A stretch of 60,249 nucleotides of DNA from a virus, in IMG/VR virus record IMGVR_UViG_3300023210_000037, positions 1 through 60,249 of that record. The stretch is one strand, 5' to 3'. Every line of letters begins with the position of its first letter. The stretch's first letter is position 1. Of this stretch, positions 1 through 7,097 are shown one piece after another. The notes under the pieces are model-generated. The model did not search any database, was not told the origin of the DNA, and saw only the letters and a list, made by a program, of their open reading frames with translations. Both the position numbers and the translations under genes were made by a program.

Positions 1-185
1 CTGCAGGATACAAAAAAGATGTAGAATTAGAAATGTTAGATCCAACTGGTGTTGTGGTACAAAAATGGATTTTACAAGGAACACAGATTAACGATGCAGA
101 TTTTGGTTCTCTAGGATACACAGAAAACGAATTAGCTACTATCGATGTCACTTTTAGATTTGATAGAGCAATAAATGTTTTTTGA
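1..185 (+). CDS. 19: Tail tube protein, C-terminal end (gp19-like, partial)
   Basis: The window opens inside this gene; reading from base 3 there are 60 codons to TGA at 183-185. The visible end contains ELEMLDPTGVVVQKWIL, then GTQINDADFGSLGY and ATIDVTFRFDRA, a beta-strand pattern typical of the end of T4 gp19-type tail tube subunits, where the last strands complete the tube ring around the channel. A tail tube gene directly before tail chaperone and tape measure genes fits the common order of tail modules. A strong terminator follows 27 bases after the stop, so this is the last gene of its transcript. The start lies outside the window. The family call is from pattern recognition of a short fragment. 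Confidence 0.65.
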   Translation, partial: AGYKKDVELEMLDPTGVVVQKWILQGTQINDADFGSLGYTENELATIDVTFRFDRAINVF

Positions 186-211
186 GAATTCCTTTATCGA
201 ATGTTTACTTT

Positions 212-250
212 ATCCCTTTTATATATAATCATATATAAAGGGGATTTTTT
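212..250 (+). terminator. Rho-independent terminator after tail tube gene
   Basis: Bases 212-226 pair with 231-245 (15 pairs with one G-T wobble) around the loop AATC, and the stem runs into TTTTT at 246-250. It closes the tail tube transcript; a late-type promoter motif follows at 264. Confidence 0.88.
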
Positions 251-263
251 ATATAATTTCAGA

Positions 264-271
264 TATTTATA
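264..271 (+). promoter_or_regulatory. Probable late promoter TATTTATA
   Basis: TATTTATA lies 23 bases before the ATG at 287 and just after the terminator at 212-250, so a new transcript must start about here. The same octamer precedes seven other genes in the window at 12-26 bases. It is the reverse complement of the T4 late element TATAAATA. Confidence 0.6.
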
Positions 272-286
272 AGAAAATGTTATTTA

Positions 287-2689
287 ATGAAAAAAATAAT
301 AATTAGCGAAGAACAATATAAAAGGGTATTTCTGTTGGAACAACCTGCACCTAAACCTTCTAATACTAAAGGGGATCCGAGTCAATTCGGCACACAATCG
401 TGGCAGGAACAACAACGGGATAAAAGAACCGAAAAAAATAAAAGTTTAGGTATTAGTAATAAAGACCCATACGGATGGGCAACATACGGAGCCCCAAATA
501 AACAAACGGGTACATATAAAAGTGGTAGTGATACATTTACATATGGTCCATTAGACCCTATTCCATCCGAATCAATTGATGCATTAGAAGAGGCTGCCGA
601 ACTTGAGATGAAGGATTCAATGGATAGAATAGCTTCGCTAGATGCTGAACAGGAGAAAAATAGTTTTGGTAATTGGAAAGATAAAAGTGGTTTGGATGCA
701 TCACAAGCAAAAATCGATTATTATCAAAACCAGATGGACGCAACTGGTGCTGGTAAATTAGGTGTAGATGCGAAATTCAATGCTAATAAAACGATACGAC
801 AATTCGGTACTGGTGGTGAAGATAATTTATTGTTGCAAAGTGCGAAAAATTTCAATAAATTGATTAGTAAGGAATGGCAAGAATATTTAATCAAGAGTCA
901 GTGCAAACCCGTTGTAAGGAAAAGATGTGCATCCCATTGTGGTGATAGTAAAGAGGAAGTCATGAAAAATGCTGAAGCTAAGAAATGGTGGAAAGAAGGT
1001 TTGGAAGAGGATTACGTGACTGCAAACGGTAAATATGGTCTTGCGAACAGGGCGGGTTGGTTTAATTCACTGAAAATTTGTGGGAAAGCTGCTGGAAAAG
1101 AAACATATGTGAAAGACAGAGTTGGTTTCGATAGGCGAAAAGAGAGTCAGTGGTGTATATGGAAGATGGTAGAGTCTACTGATACTGTTTGGAAAAAAGA
1201 TTGTCCCGGATGTTTTAATAAATCAAGCGGTGGACTCTTTGTTTACCCCTTAGTAGAGGATATGTCAGATTGGAATGTAACAAATAACCTTAATACCTCT
1301 AAATATACATATCACTGTGGGTGCGTTAACAATATGACCAAATCATTGGCTGGGTGTCCAGACAACAATCTGACTAGGTTTGGGATGGAATCTGCGGCTT
1401 TTATAAGGGGGATTGATCAAAAACAAGCTATTCATGCAGCTAAAAATGAACCATCATTTTTTGAGAAGCTTGCTGATTGGGGGGTATATTGTATCTCGGA
1501 TCCTCATTGTCTAATAGATGTGGCATCCGTTGTAGTATTGGTAGTTCCTGGTATTGGACCATTACTATCAATGGGATTAGATGTTGCAAATGGTATAATA
1601 TATGGTGTCGAGGGTTACATGTCAGATAATAAAACGGATAAATATGCTAATTATACTGCTGGTGTTTTAACAATTGTCGGTGGGGTTGCAACAGGTTATA
1701 AGTTAGCAAAAAGTTTAGCTAAAATAAAAAACGCATCTCCTAAAGTTATGAAATTTACTGATGATTTCTTAGGGGAAATAGCTGAGAAATACGGGAAAAA
1801 AGGAACTGTAATTGATGATGTTATTAAAAAGGATATCGATGATATGTTTAAGAAAAAGATGTTATCACAAGGTTTAACCAAAGCTGAAGTAAAATATTCT
1901 GTAGATATAATTAGTGATGTTTCAAAATTCATAGGGGACAAGAAAAGTTTAAAAACTTATGTGAATGGGTTACAATCACTAGAAAATAAGTTTGATAAGG
2001 TGAAATTACAACAAGTATTTGCTAAAAAAAGATACCAAAAACTTTTAAAAGAGTCCGATGGTGATGTTTTAATTGCGTTAGATAAATATAGTAAATTACC
2101 TGAAGGGAAAATGGTATTAACTCAGTTAGGTTTCTTTGCGGCAGGGGAAGCCTTATTACCTGGGTTAATAAATGGTTATATTACAGATAAATCATTATCT
2201 GGTGATTGGGGACCGCGAAAGTTAGTAGAAGCATTGGGGTATGATTGGGTTCAAACAAAGAAGATTTTTGGTGCAATTTCTAAAACAAATGAGGATGGTA
2301 GTAAAAATGAGAAATGGACTAAAGAAAAATCTATTGCTGATAATACACTATTACAGAAAGCTATAAATAGTGGGTGGAGACCATACGAGATGAGTGAGAA
2401 ATTAAATCCAACTACTAATGAAAGAATTCCAGTGCCGGAAAAGTATCAAACAGAACTTTATAAACAAAATATAAAGGGTGAAAAACAACGTAATATAGAT
2501 CAAGCTCAAGGAATGGGTAAGGGTTATGACAAAACAATGGATGATATTAATAAGGGTGAGCTGGAAGGGTTAACAGATGAAGAAAAGAGAAGAATAGAAA
2601 AGGAAGGAAAAAAAGAAAGAGAAAACTTCACTCTTCCACTTGATGACGCATCAGAGCAATATTTTATAAAAAATTATTTCAAGATATAA
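287..2689 (+). CDS. Unknown 800-aa protein with capsid-targeting-like leader
   Basis: No family is recognised. The N-terminus (SEEQYKR at residues 7-13, then LLE at 16-18) matches the leaders of the proteins starting at 2860, 3510 and 19573, and resembles T4 capsid-targeting sequences that end in an (L/I)xE prohead protease site. The first half has scattered cysteines (about residues 205-360, including pairs CPGC and CGC). Residues 405-470 are hydrophobic and glycine-rich (VVPGIGPLL), like membrane-associated regions ahead of toxin domains in polymorphic toxins. The C-terminal third is charged and helical. ATG at 287 is preceded by a late promoter motif. Inference: an internal head protein, possibly ejected with the DNA. 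Function unproven. Confidence 0.6.
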   Translation: MKKIIISEEQYKRVFLLEQPAPKPSNTKGDPSQFGTQSWQEQQRDKRTEKNKSLGISNKDPYGWATYGAPNKQTGTYKSGSDTFTYGPLDPIPSESIDALEEAAELEMKDSMDRIASLDAEQEKNSFGNWKDKSGLDASQAKIDYYQNQMDATGAGKLGVDAKFNANKTIRQFGTGGEDNLLLQSAKNFNKLISKEWQEYLIKSQCKPVVRKRCASHCGDSKEEVMKNAEAKKWWKEGLEEDYVTANGKYGLANRAGWFNSLKICGKAAGKETYVKDRVGFDRRKESQWCIWKMVESTDTVWKKDCPGCFNKSSGGLFVYPLVEDMSDWNVTNNLNTSKYTYHCGCVNNMTKSLAGCPDNNLTRFGMESAAFIRGIDQKQAIHAAKNEPSFFEKLADWGVYCISDPHCLIDVASVVVLVVPGIGPLLSMGLDVANGIIYGVEGYMSDNKTDKYANYTAGVLTIVGGVATGYKLAKSLAKIKNASPKVMKFTDDFLGEIAEKYGKKGTVIDDVIKKDIDDMFKKKMLSQGLTKAEVKYSVDIISDVSKFIGDKKSLKTYVNGLQSLENKFDKVKLQQVFAKKRYQKLLKESDGDVLIALDKYSKLPEGKMVLTQLGFFAAGEALLPGLINGYITDKSLSGDWGPRKLVEALGYDWVQTKKIFGAISKTNEDGSKNEKWTKEKSIADNTLLQKAINSGWRPYEMSEKLNPTTNERIPVPEKYQTELYKQNIKGEKQRNIDQAQGMGKGYDKTMDDINKGELEGLTDEEKRRIEKEGKKERENFTLPLDDASEQYFIKNYFKI

Positions 2690-2699
2690 TATAGGTTAT

Positions 2700-2876
2700 A
2701 TGAAAAAAAGAAGAGAGAAAATATTAAACATTAAAGAAAGATTAAACGAAGTTAGTAATCTTTTCGGAAAACATGGGATTAATCCGGAACACGATATATT
2801 TATTAAAGAGGAATTAAATGGGTTCATAAAAGAATTAGAAGAAATTGAAAATGACATTAATGACGAAAAAAAATAA
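2700..2876 (+). CDS. Small charged helical protein, 58 aa
   Basis: The short frame from ATG at 2700 to TAA at 2874-2876 begins 11 bases after the preceding stop and fills the gap to the next gene. The product is rich in Lys and Glu (KERLNEVSNLFG, KEELNGFIKELEEIEND) and should form one or two amphipathic helices or a short coiled coil. It overlaps the start of the next gene by 17 bases if that gene begins at 2860. No family is recognised; the tight spacing and unbroken charged helix support a real gene. Confidence 0.55.
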   Translation: MKKRREKILNIKERLNEVSNLFGKHGINPEHDIFIKEELNGFIKELEEIENDINDEKK

Positions 2877-3510
2877 ATTAATACAAGAAGAGATTAATAG
2901 AGTTAAAACTATAATGGGTTTAACTGAACAAATGTCAGTTGACGGTTGTATTGATTACTTAGAGGACTTAAATTATAATATTGACGATCCCAGTGAAGAG
3001 GTAAGTGGAACGGAAAAGTGTTTGAAAAAGAACATTTTAAAATGTGTGGTATCTGTACTTAAAGCCAATAATGTTGATGAAAACCAAATTATTACTCAAC
3101 CATTCACCAATGGGGGTAAATGTTATACAAGGGTTACTAATTCCAAAGATAGAGGGAGATTGAAAAGTGGAAACTTAACGTTTTGGGAGAATGGGGTGTT
3201 AACTTATATAGGTATATTTAAAGGTTGGCAGAAAGTTCCAGATAATATCACTAATGAAGGAGATGTTAAAATAGGTAAATTCCAATTTGAGGGAAGGTAT
3301 AGATGTGACCCAAGTAGTGGTAAAATAACATATAGTTTTTTCAAACTTGCTGGGTTAAGGAATGACAAGAATAAGGTAACAGACCCTTATGAATTTGAGC
3401 CTAAGGACTCTAGTGGTGTGGGTGTGGGATACCATATTGGGGAGTATTTCAAAAATGATAATATAGGTGAAAGTGGTGATGTAATGAGAATAATTAATAA
3501 GATGATATGA
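2860..3510 (+). CDS. Unknown 216-aa protein with capsid-targeting-like leader
   Basis: ATG at 2860 is preferred over TTG 2845 and ATG 2851 because it places the shared leader at the very N-terminus as in the sister proteins: KLIQEEINR at 6-14 followed by LTE at 21-23, a candidate prohead protease site. The mature part would begin around Gln24. The remainder is a soluble domain with five cysteines in its first 80 residues (CIDYLED, EKCLKK, LKCVV, GKCYTR) and a later beta-rich segment (FWENGVLTYIGIFKGWQKV, KFQFEGRYRCD). No known family is recognised. The stop overlaps the next start (ATGATGA), which suggests coupled translation. Probably packaged inside the head, by inference from the leader only. 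Confidence 0.6.
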   Translation: MTKKNKLIQEEINRVKTIMGLTEQMSVDGCIDYLEDLNYNIDDPSEEVSGTEKCLKKNILKCVVSVLKANNVDENQIITQPFTNGGKCYTRVTNSKDRGRLKSGNLTFWENGVLTYIGIFKGWQKVPDNITNEGDVKIGKFQFEGRYRCDPSSGKITYSFFKLAGLRNDKNKVTDPYEFEPKDSSGVGVGYHIGEYFKNDNIGESGDVMRIINKMI

Positions 3511-5270
3511 TGAGAAAAAAATATAACACATTATCAGAAGAAATGAATCGGATGAAGTCATTATTCACCGAAGAGAGATTATATGGGAATCTTGTGGATA
3601 AACCATTATTAACCGAAGCAAATTTTGCTAGGTTTATTGACAATGCTTTCCTTAGAAACAGTGGTAAATTATTTAAACAAGTTGATACTAAAACTGGAAG
3701 AATGATAGAACGAGCTGTTCAAAAAGAGATTCGTAGTTTCGATGATTTTCGATTACATTTAGAAGAGTTTGGGACGATATGGAAAATGATGATGACTCCT
3801 CAAGAATACGTACAAGGTTTGGCACACATTACTTATTTATCTAAAATGGAAAAAGCTGGAAGGTTTGCAGAGAATAGTGTAAGACGTCCAGATGGTGTTT
3901 TTGAGAAACTTAATATCTATGAACCACTTACACCTGGTGGGAGAGCATATATTGATTTGATTCCAGAAGGTGGGGGATTGCGATCTTTGGCAATGATTAA
4001 GTTTTTTGATGAAACAGATATTGGTCCACTTACTAAAATTAAGAATGCTAAAGGAGAGGAAGTGGTTGTACATAGGGCATTTGATCCAGAATCAAATCAG
4101 GTATCACTTATAGATACGGATAGCAATGGTAATTTAACATTACTTGATGGTAAGGGAAAGAAAGAACCGTTATTAGACGGAGATGGTAACCCTATTAAGG
4201 GTAATACTATTAAAAATACTACTGACGTTGAATATGTGGAGGTATTTACAAAAGAAGAATTGGCTAATCAATTGGATAACCAAGCAAATAACACAATTGG
4301 TGAGGGTGGTGTACAGGTTTTGGGTGATGGCAATGTTGTTCATATTAACATTGGTCAAACTCCAGTAAAAGAGGTCGTTGATGAAACAATAAAAACAACA
4401 TCGGAAGCTATTGCTAAGAAGACTGGAATCGCTGGGGGATGGCAAAAGGTTAAGAAAGTATTAAAATATGTGGGAGTAGATAATCAGATTTTGGCAACTA
4501 TTTTTAATCCCTATGTTATCGGAGGGGTTAAGAAATCAGGGTTGATGAAAAAGCGGGGAACTGTTTTTGGGGTTAGAATGACTCTGCATTATTTGGGGTA
4601 TTACTTTTTCATTCACAAACTTTGTGATGCCTCTAATTCAGAAGAAGGTGGTGAAGATCCTGAGCCTTACAACCTAATGAACCTCTATAATGAAGAGGAT
4701 TGGATATTCTCACCATGTTTTTATCCATTATGGCCTGTAAGATTAATTACTGATTGGAGTTGGATTACGGGTAGATTAAATAAATCACAAAAGAATTTCT
4801 GTAGAAAATTTGATACTGACGAAAATGGGAAAAGAACAAAAAGTGAAGAATGTGCCGGATTTTTTCAAAAGATTGATAATGCATTAAAAGGTGTAGATGA
4901 TAAAAATAATAGTGTGTGGTGTGAAAAATATAAGGGTAAATCTTCTGAAGAAGTATTTAGTGCACAAATTGAAGAAGCACTTGACTTAATGGATACTGAG
5001 GAAGTGACAGCGGGGAAAGAAAAAACCATTGGGGATATTATGGGAAATCTAGGGTTTAACACAGACAAAGCACTTGAAAAATTTAAAGCTTCTCCTTCAT
5101 GGGAGGAATTCGATTTGAGGTGTTCGGCCAATCAAATACAATGCGATCCGCTAGAATTTGATAATAACGGAAAATCAAATGAAGTAGAATATATACCAAG
5201 AGAAGGATCGGACGGAAAAACTGAATATGTAGTGTCAAAAAATGATACTACCGAACTTGACGATCTTTAA
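3507..5270 (+). CDS. Unknown 587-aa protein with capsid-targeting-like leader
   Basis: Two adjacent ATG codons (3507, 3510) overlap the upstream stop. The leader TLSEEMNRMKSLFTEE again combines the EExNR core with an Glu-ending cleavage-like site (FTE). Residues about 50-110 are basic and helical (RMIERAVQKEI, WKMMMTPQEYV). A hydrophobic segment lies around residue 365 (LHYLGYYFFIHKLC), and the C-terminal third has several cysteines and acidic stretches. No enzyme motif was found. With its two leader-bearing neighbours it forms a three-gene cassette between the tail tube and the gp26-like gene. Most likely an internal head protein; T4 internal proteins differ in sequence, so the function remains open. 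Confidence 0.58.
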   Translation: MMRKKYNTLSEEMNRMKSLFTEERLYGNLVDKPLLTEANFARFIDNAFLRNSGKLFKQVDTKTGRMIERAVQKEIRSFDDFRLHLEEFGTIWKMMMTPQEYVQGLAHITYLSKMEKAGRFAENSVRRPDGVFEKLNIYEPLTPGGRAYIDLIPEGGGLRSLAMIKFFDETDIGPLTKIKNAKGEEVVVHRAFDPESNQVSLIDTDSNGNLTLLDGKGKKEPLLDGDGNPIKGNTIKNTTDVEYVEVFTKEELANQLDNQANNTIGEGGVQVLGDGNVVHINIGQTPVKEVVDETIKTTSEAIAKKTGIAGGWQKVKKVLKYVGVDNQILATIFNPYVIGGVKKSGLMKKRGTVFGVRMTLHYLGYYFFIHKLCDASNSEEGGEDPEPYNLMNLYNEEDWIFSPCFYPLWPVRLITDWSWITGRLNKSQKNFCRKFDTDENGKRTKSEECAGFFQKIDNALKGVDDKNNSVWCEKYKGKSSEEVFSAQIEEALDLMDTEEVTAGKEKTIGDIMGNLGFNTDKALEKFKASPSWEEFDLRCSANQIQCDPLEFDNNGKSNEVEYIPREGSDGKTEYVVSKNDTTELDDL

Positions 5271-5337
5271 AAAAATCCCTATCCGATATTTAATTTCTAA
5301 AACTTTACTTAAAATAAAAATATATTAAATTAGTTTC

Positions 5338-6108
5338 ATGGAAGATAAAAGTTTTGTAGACCCGAATTATACACCTTCAGAGTATAAGGTACCGTATGAT
5401 GTAATTGAATTGCCGTCACAAGGCATTCTATACCCCAATGGAAAATCATCAGTTAAAGTAGAGTATTTAACTGCATATGATGAAAACATATTAACATCTC
5501 CAAACTTATTAAATAATGGTAAGTTTATCGATGTATTATTAAAAAATAAAGTTAAAGAATTAGGTTTCGATGTGGATGAATTACTAGCTGGGGATCGAAT
5601 AGCTATATTATTATTTTTAAGGGCAACAGGATTAGGTCACGAATATCATCAGTTGGTAATCGATGAAACTGGAAAAGTTGTTGAGGGGGTTATTGATTTA
5701 ACTATTTTAACTACTAAAAAACTTGAAATTACACCTGACAATAACAAAGAATTTGATTTTGTGTTACCAACCTCAAATAAAAAAATTAAATTTAGGTTAT
5801 TAACTGGTAAGGATGAATCTGACATTGACATTATGGATAAAGAAAATGAAGAAAAAAATGATGGTGTTTCCACCTCATCTTCATTACGTTTGGAACGAAG
5901 TATAATGGAAATAGATGGTGTCAGAGATAAAATGAAAATCTCACATATACTTAAAACATTAAATCTTTTGGATGTTAGAAAATTTAAAAAGTATGTAACT
6001 GAAATTGAACCAGGAATAGATTTTAACACAACAGCTAGGATTCAGGGGGGTGAATCCGTATCTTGCTTTCTTAGATTGGGACGGAGTTTTTGGAATCCTG
6101 AAATATAA
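5338..6108 (+). CDS. 26: gp26-like baseplate/tail assembly protein
   Basis: The 256-residue product matches the T4 gp26 baseplate family by pattern: an early VIELPSQGILYP motif (about 23-34), LTAYDENILTSP (about 44-55), KFIDVLLKNKV, then LLAGDRIAILLFLRATGLGHEY (about 82-103). The zero frame ends with an atypical tail (SVSCFLRLGRSFWNPEI) straight after a run of six G at 6045-6050, whereas another frame continues with protein-like sequence from 6050 to 6241. This looks like a tail-chaperone-type programmed frameshift upstream of the tape measure gene. The product would act in baseplate hub or tail assembly. An intergenic gap of 67 bases precedes it, with no clear promoter motif. Confidence 0.72.
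   Translation: MEDKSFVDPNYTPSEYKVPYDVIELPSQGILYPNGKSSVKVEYLTAYDENILTSPNLLNNGKFIDVLLKNKVKELGFDVDELLAGDRIAILLFLRATGLGHEYHQLVIDETGKVVEGVIDLTILTTKKLEITPDNNKEFDFVLPTSNKKIKFRLLTGKDESDIDIMDKENEEKNDGVSTSSSLRLERSIMEIDGVRDKMKISHILKTLNLLDVRKFKKYVTEIEPGIDFNTTARIQGGESVSCFLRLGRSFWNPEI
6043..6051 (+). promoter_or_regulatory. Candidate programmed frameshift site (CAG GGG GGT)
   Basis: Zero-frame codons are CAG 6043-6045, GGG 6046-6048, GGT 6049-6051. A glycine tRNA on GGG can slip +1 to 6047-6049 and re-pair perfectly, and reading then resumes at GTG 6050. A -2 slip gives the same new frame. Six consecutive G are striking in DNA this AT-rich. Confidence 0.5.
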
Positions 6109-6241
6109 TAATTTTACCACAAATTATTTAAATGAAATATTTATTTTAGTGAAACATGGATTCACATATAGTGATGCAATTATTATGCCAACTCATATTC
6201 GTAAGTATTACATTAACATTTTAAGACCTAAAGAAGAATAA
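6050..6241 (+). CDS. gp51-like C-terminal extension, probably made by frameshift
   Basis: This frame is +1 (equally -2) relative to the gp26-like gene and overlaps its end. It codes for AFLDWDGVFGI, then a helical segment ending FTYSDAIIMPTHIRKYYI. The last part resembles the end of tail assembly chaperone second domains (short acidic helix, M-P, then R-x-Y). It could start independently at GTG 6050, but it has no ribosome site and the G6 run at 6045-6050 sits exactly at the junction, so a fusion with the preceding protein is more likely. Without it, 171 bases between 6108 and 6280 would be unexplained. In T4, gp26 and gp51 are separate neighbouring hub-assembly proteins. Confidence 0.6.
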   Translation: MNPYLAFLDWDGVFGILKYNNFTTNYLNEIFILVKHGFTYSDAIIMPTHIRKYYINILRPKEE

Positions 6242-6255
6242 TCCACATTTTCTTA

Positions 6256-6263
6256 TATTTATA
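6256..6263 (+). promoter_or_regulatory. Probable late promoter TATTTATA
   Basis: TATTTATA, extended to TATTTATAAATA, sits 24 bases before the ATG at 6280. It therefore contains both the window's recurrent octamer and the classical T4 late element TATAAATA. Confidence 0.6.
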
Positions 6264-6279
6264 AATAAAACATAAGAAT

Positions 6280-6948
6280 ATGATTAATCAAAATAACTTA
6301 GAAAAACATAACAGGTTAGTTGAGGAAATTAATTCCGATATTGATGGGTTATTGAATGAGGTTGATTTAAGCCCCATGGAATTATTAAAAGATGCTGGTG
6401 CCTTTTTAACTGGTGGTCCTGCAGGAGTTGTACGTAGAAGAACCGCAAAAGCTATAGCAGATGAGTTGGAGGATGAAAAAAAGAAAAAGGAGAAAAAACT
6501 AAAGAAAAAAGAAAAAGAAGCAGAGGGGGTTTCTAAAGAAGATAAAGAAACTAAAGAAGGGATATCATCCCTTAGAGATGAGTTAGCAGAATTAAAAAGG
6601 TTAATTAAGGGTATGCAGGATACGAAAACTGGTGATTTATATTCCTATATTGAGGTTGACTTCCCAGAGGAAATTACATTAAATATTAAAAAATACGGTA
6701 ATAAAGAAATGAATCGTAAATTAAGTGGAAGAATGTTTTTCAATGTAGATTCAATTAATGACAGATACAAATATATTGATATGAGGACTAAAAGTTTGAC
6801 GGAATCCTTTTATTTTAGGTTGCATTATAAAACATTAGATGTCGGCAAAAAACAATCTGGTAAAATAAGATTAATATATAGAAGAGGTAAAGAAAATTTT
6901 AAGGGGGACGAGGAAAGTTGTAACTTTGAAATTAAATCTCTTAAATAA
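6280..6948 (+). CDS. Unknown 222-aa protein with Lys/Glu coiled coil
   Basis: No family is recognised. Residues 1-45 are helical and acidic, followed by a glycine-rich FLTGGPAGVVRRR segment (about 43-55). Residues about 62-110 are an extreme Lys/Glu coiled-coil stretch. The C-terminal half is beta-rich (LYSYIEVDFPEEITLNI, FRLHYKTLDVG, KIRLIYRRG). It lies between the tail chaperone genes and the tape measure gene, where tail assembly or baseplate factors are common, and has its own late-type promoter. A late tail-morphogenesis role is inferred from position only. Confidence 0.6.
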   Translation: MINQNNLEKHNRLVEEINSDIDGLLNEVDLSPMELLKDAGAFLTGGPAGVVRRRTAKAIADELEDEKKKKEKKLKKKEKEAEGVSKEDKETKEGISSLRDELAELKRLIKGMQDTKTGDLYSYIEVDFPEEITLNIKKYGNKEMNRKLSGRMFFNVDSINDRYKYIDMRTKSLTESFYFRLHYKTLDVGKKQSGKIRLIYRRGKENFKGDEESCNFEIKSLK

Positions 6949-6957
6949 TATTAAATT

Positions 6958-7092
6958 ATGAATGTAAATAAATTTTTATTAGCAAAACTTAAAAATGTAA
7001 GTGATCGTATTGATCAAGTAGAAAAAAAACTTTCTAAAGAGGTGAAAGGGGATAAAAATACTGGAACTAAAAATAAAAAAACTAAAAAATAA
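6958..7092 (+). CDS. Short basic protein, 44 aa
   Basis: An ATG at 6958, nine bases after the previous stop, opens a 44-codon frame ending at TAA 7090-7092, six bases before the tape measure start. The product has one helix with a heptad-like pattern (LAKLKNVSDRIDQVEKKL) and a lysine-rich tail (KNKKTKK). The compact head-to-tail spacing supports a real gene. No homologue is recognised; binding to the tape measure or to nucleic acid are both possible. Confidence 0.5.
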   Translation: MNVNKFLLAKLKNVSDRIDQVEKKLSKEVKGDKNTGTKNKKTKK

Positions 7093-7097
7093 TTTTT

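Noticed and set aside
6045-6050. Simple sequencing error in the G6 run as explanation for the split gp26/gp51 frames
   Set aside because: It cannot be excluded from the sequence, but the position just before the tape measure gene and the good +1 re-pairing make a programmed frameshift the better explanation; kept as the stated alternative.
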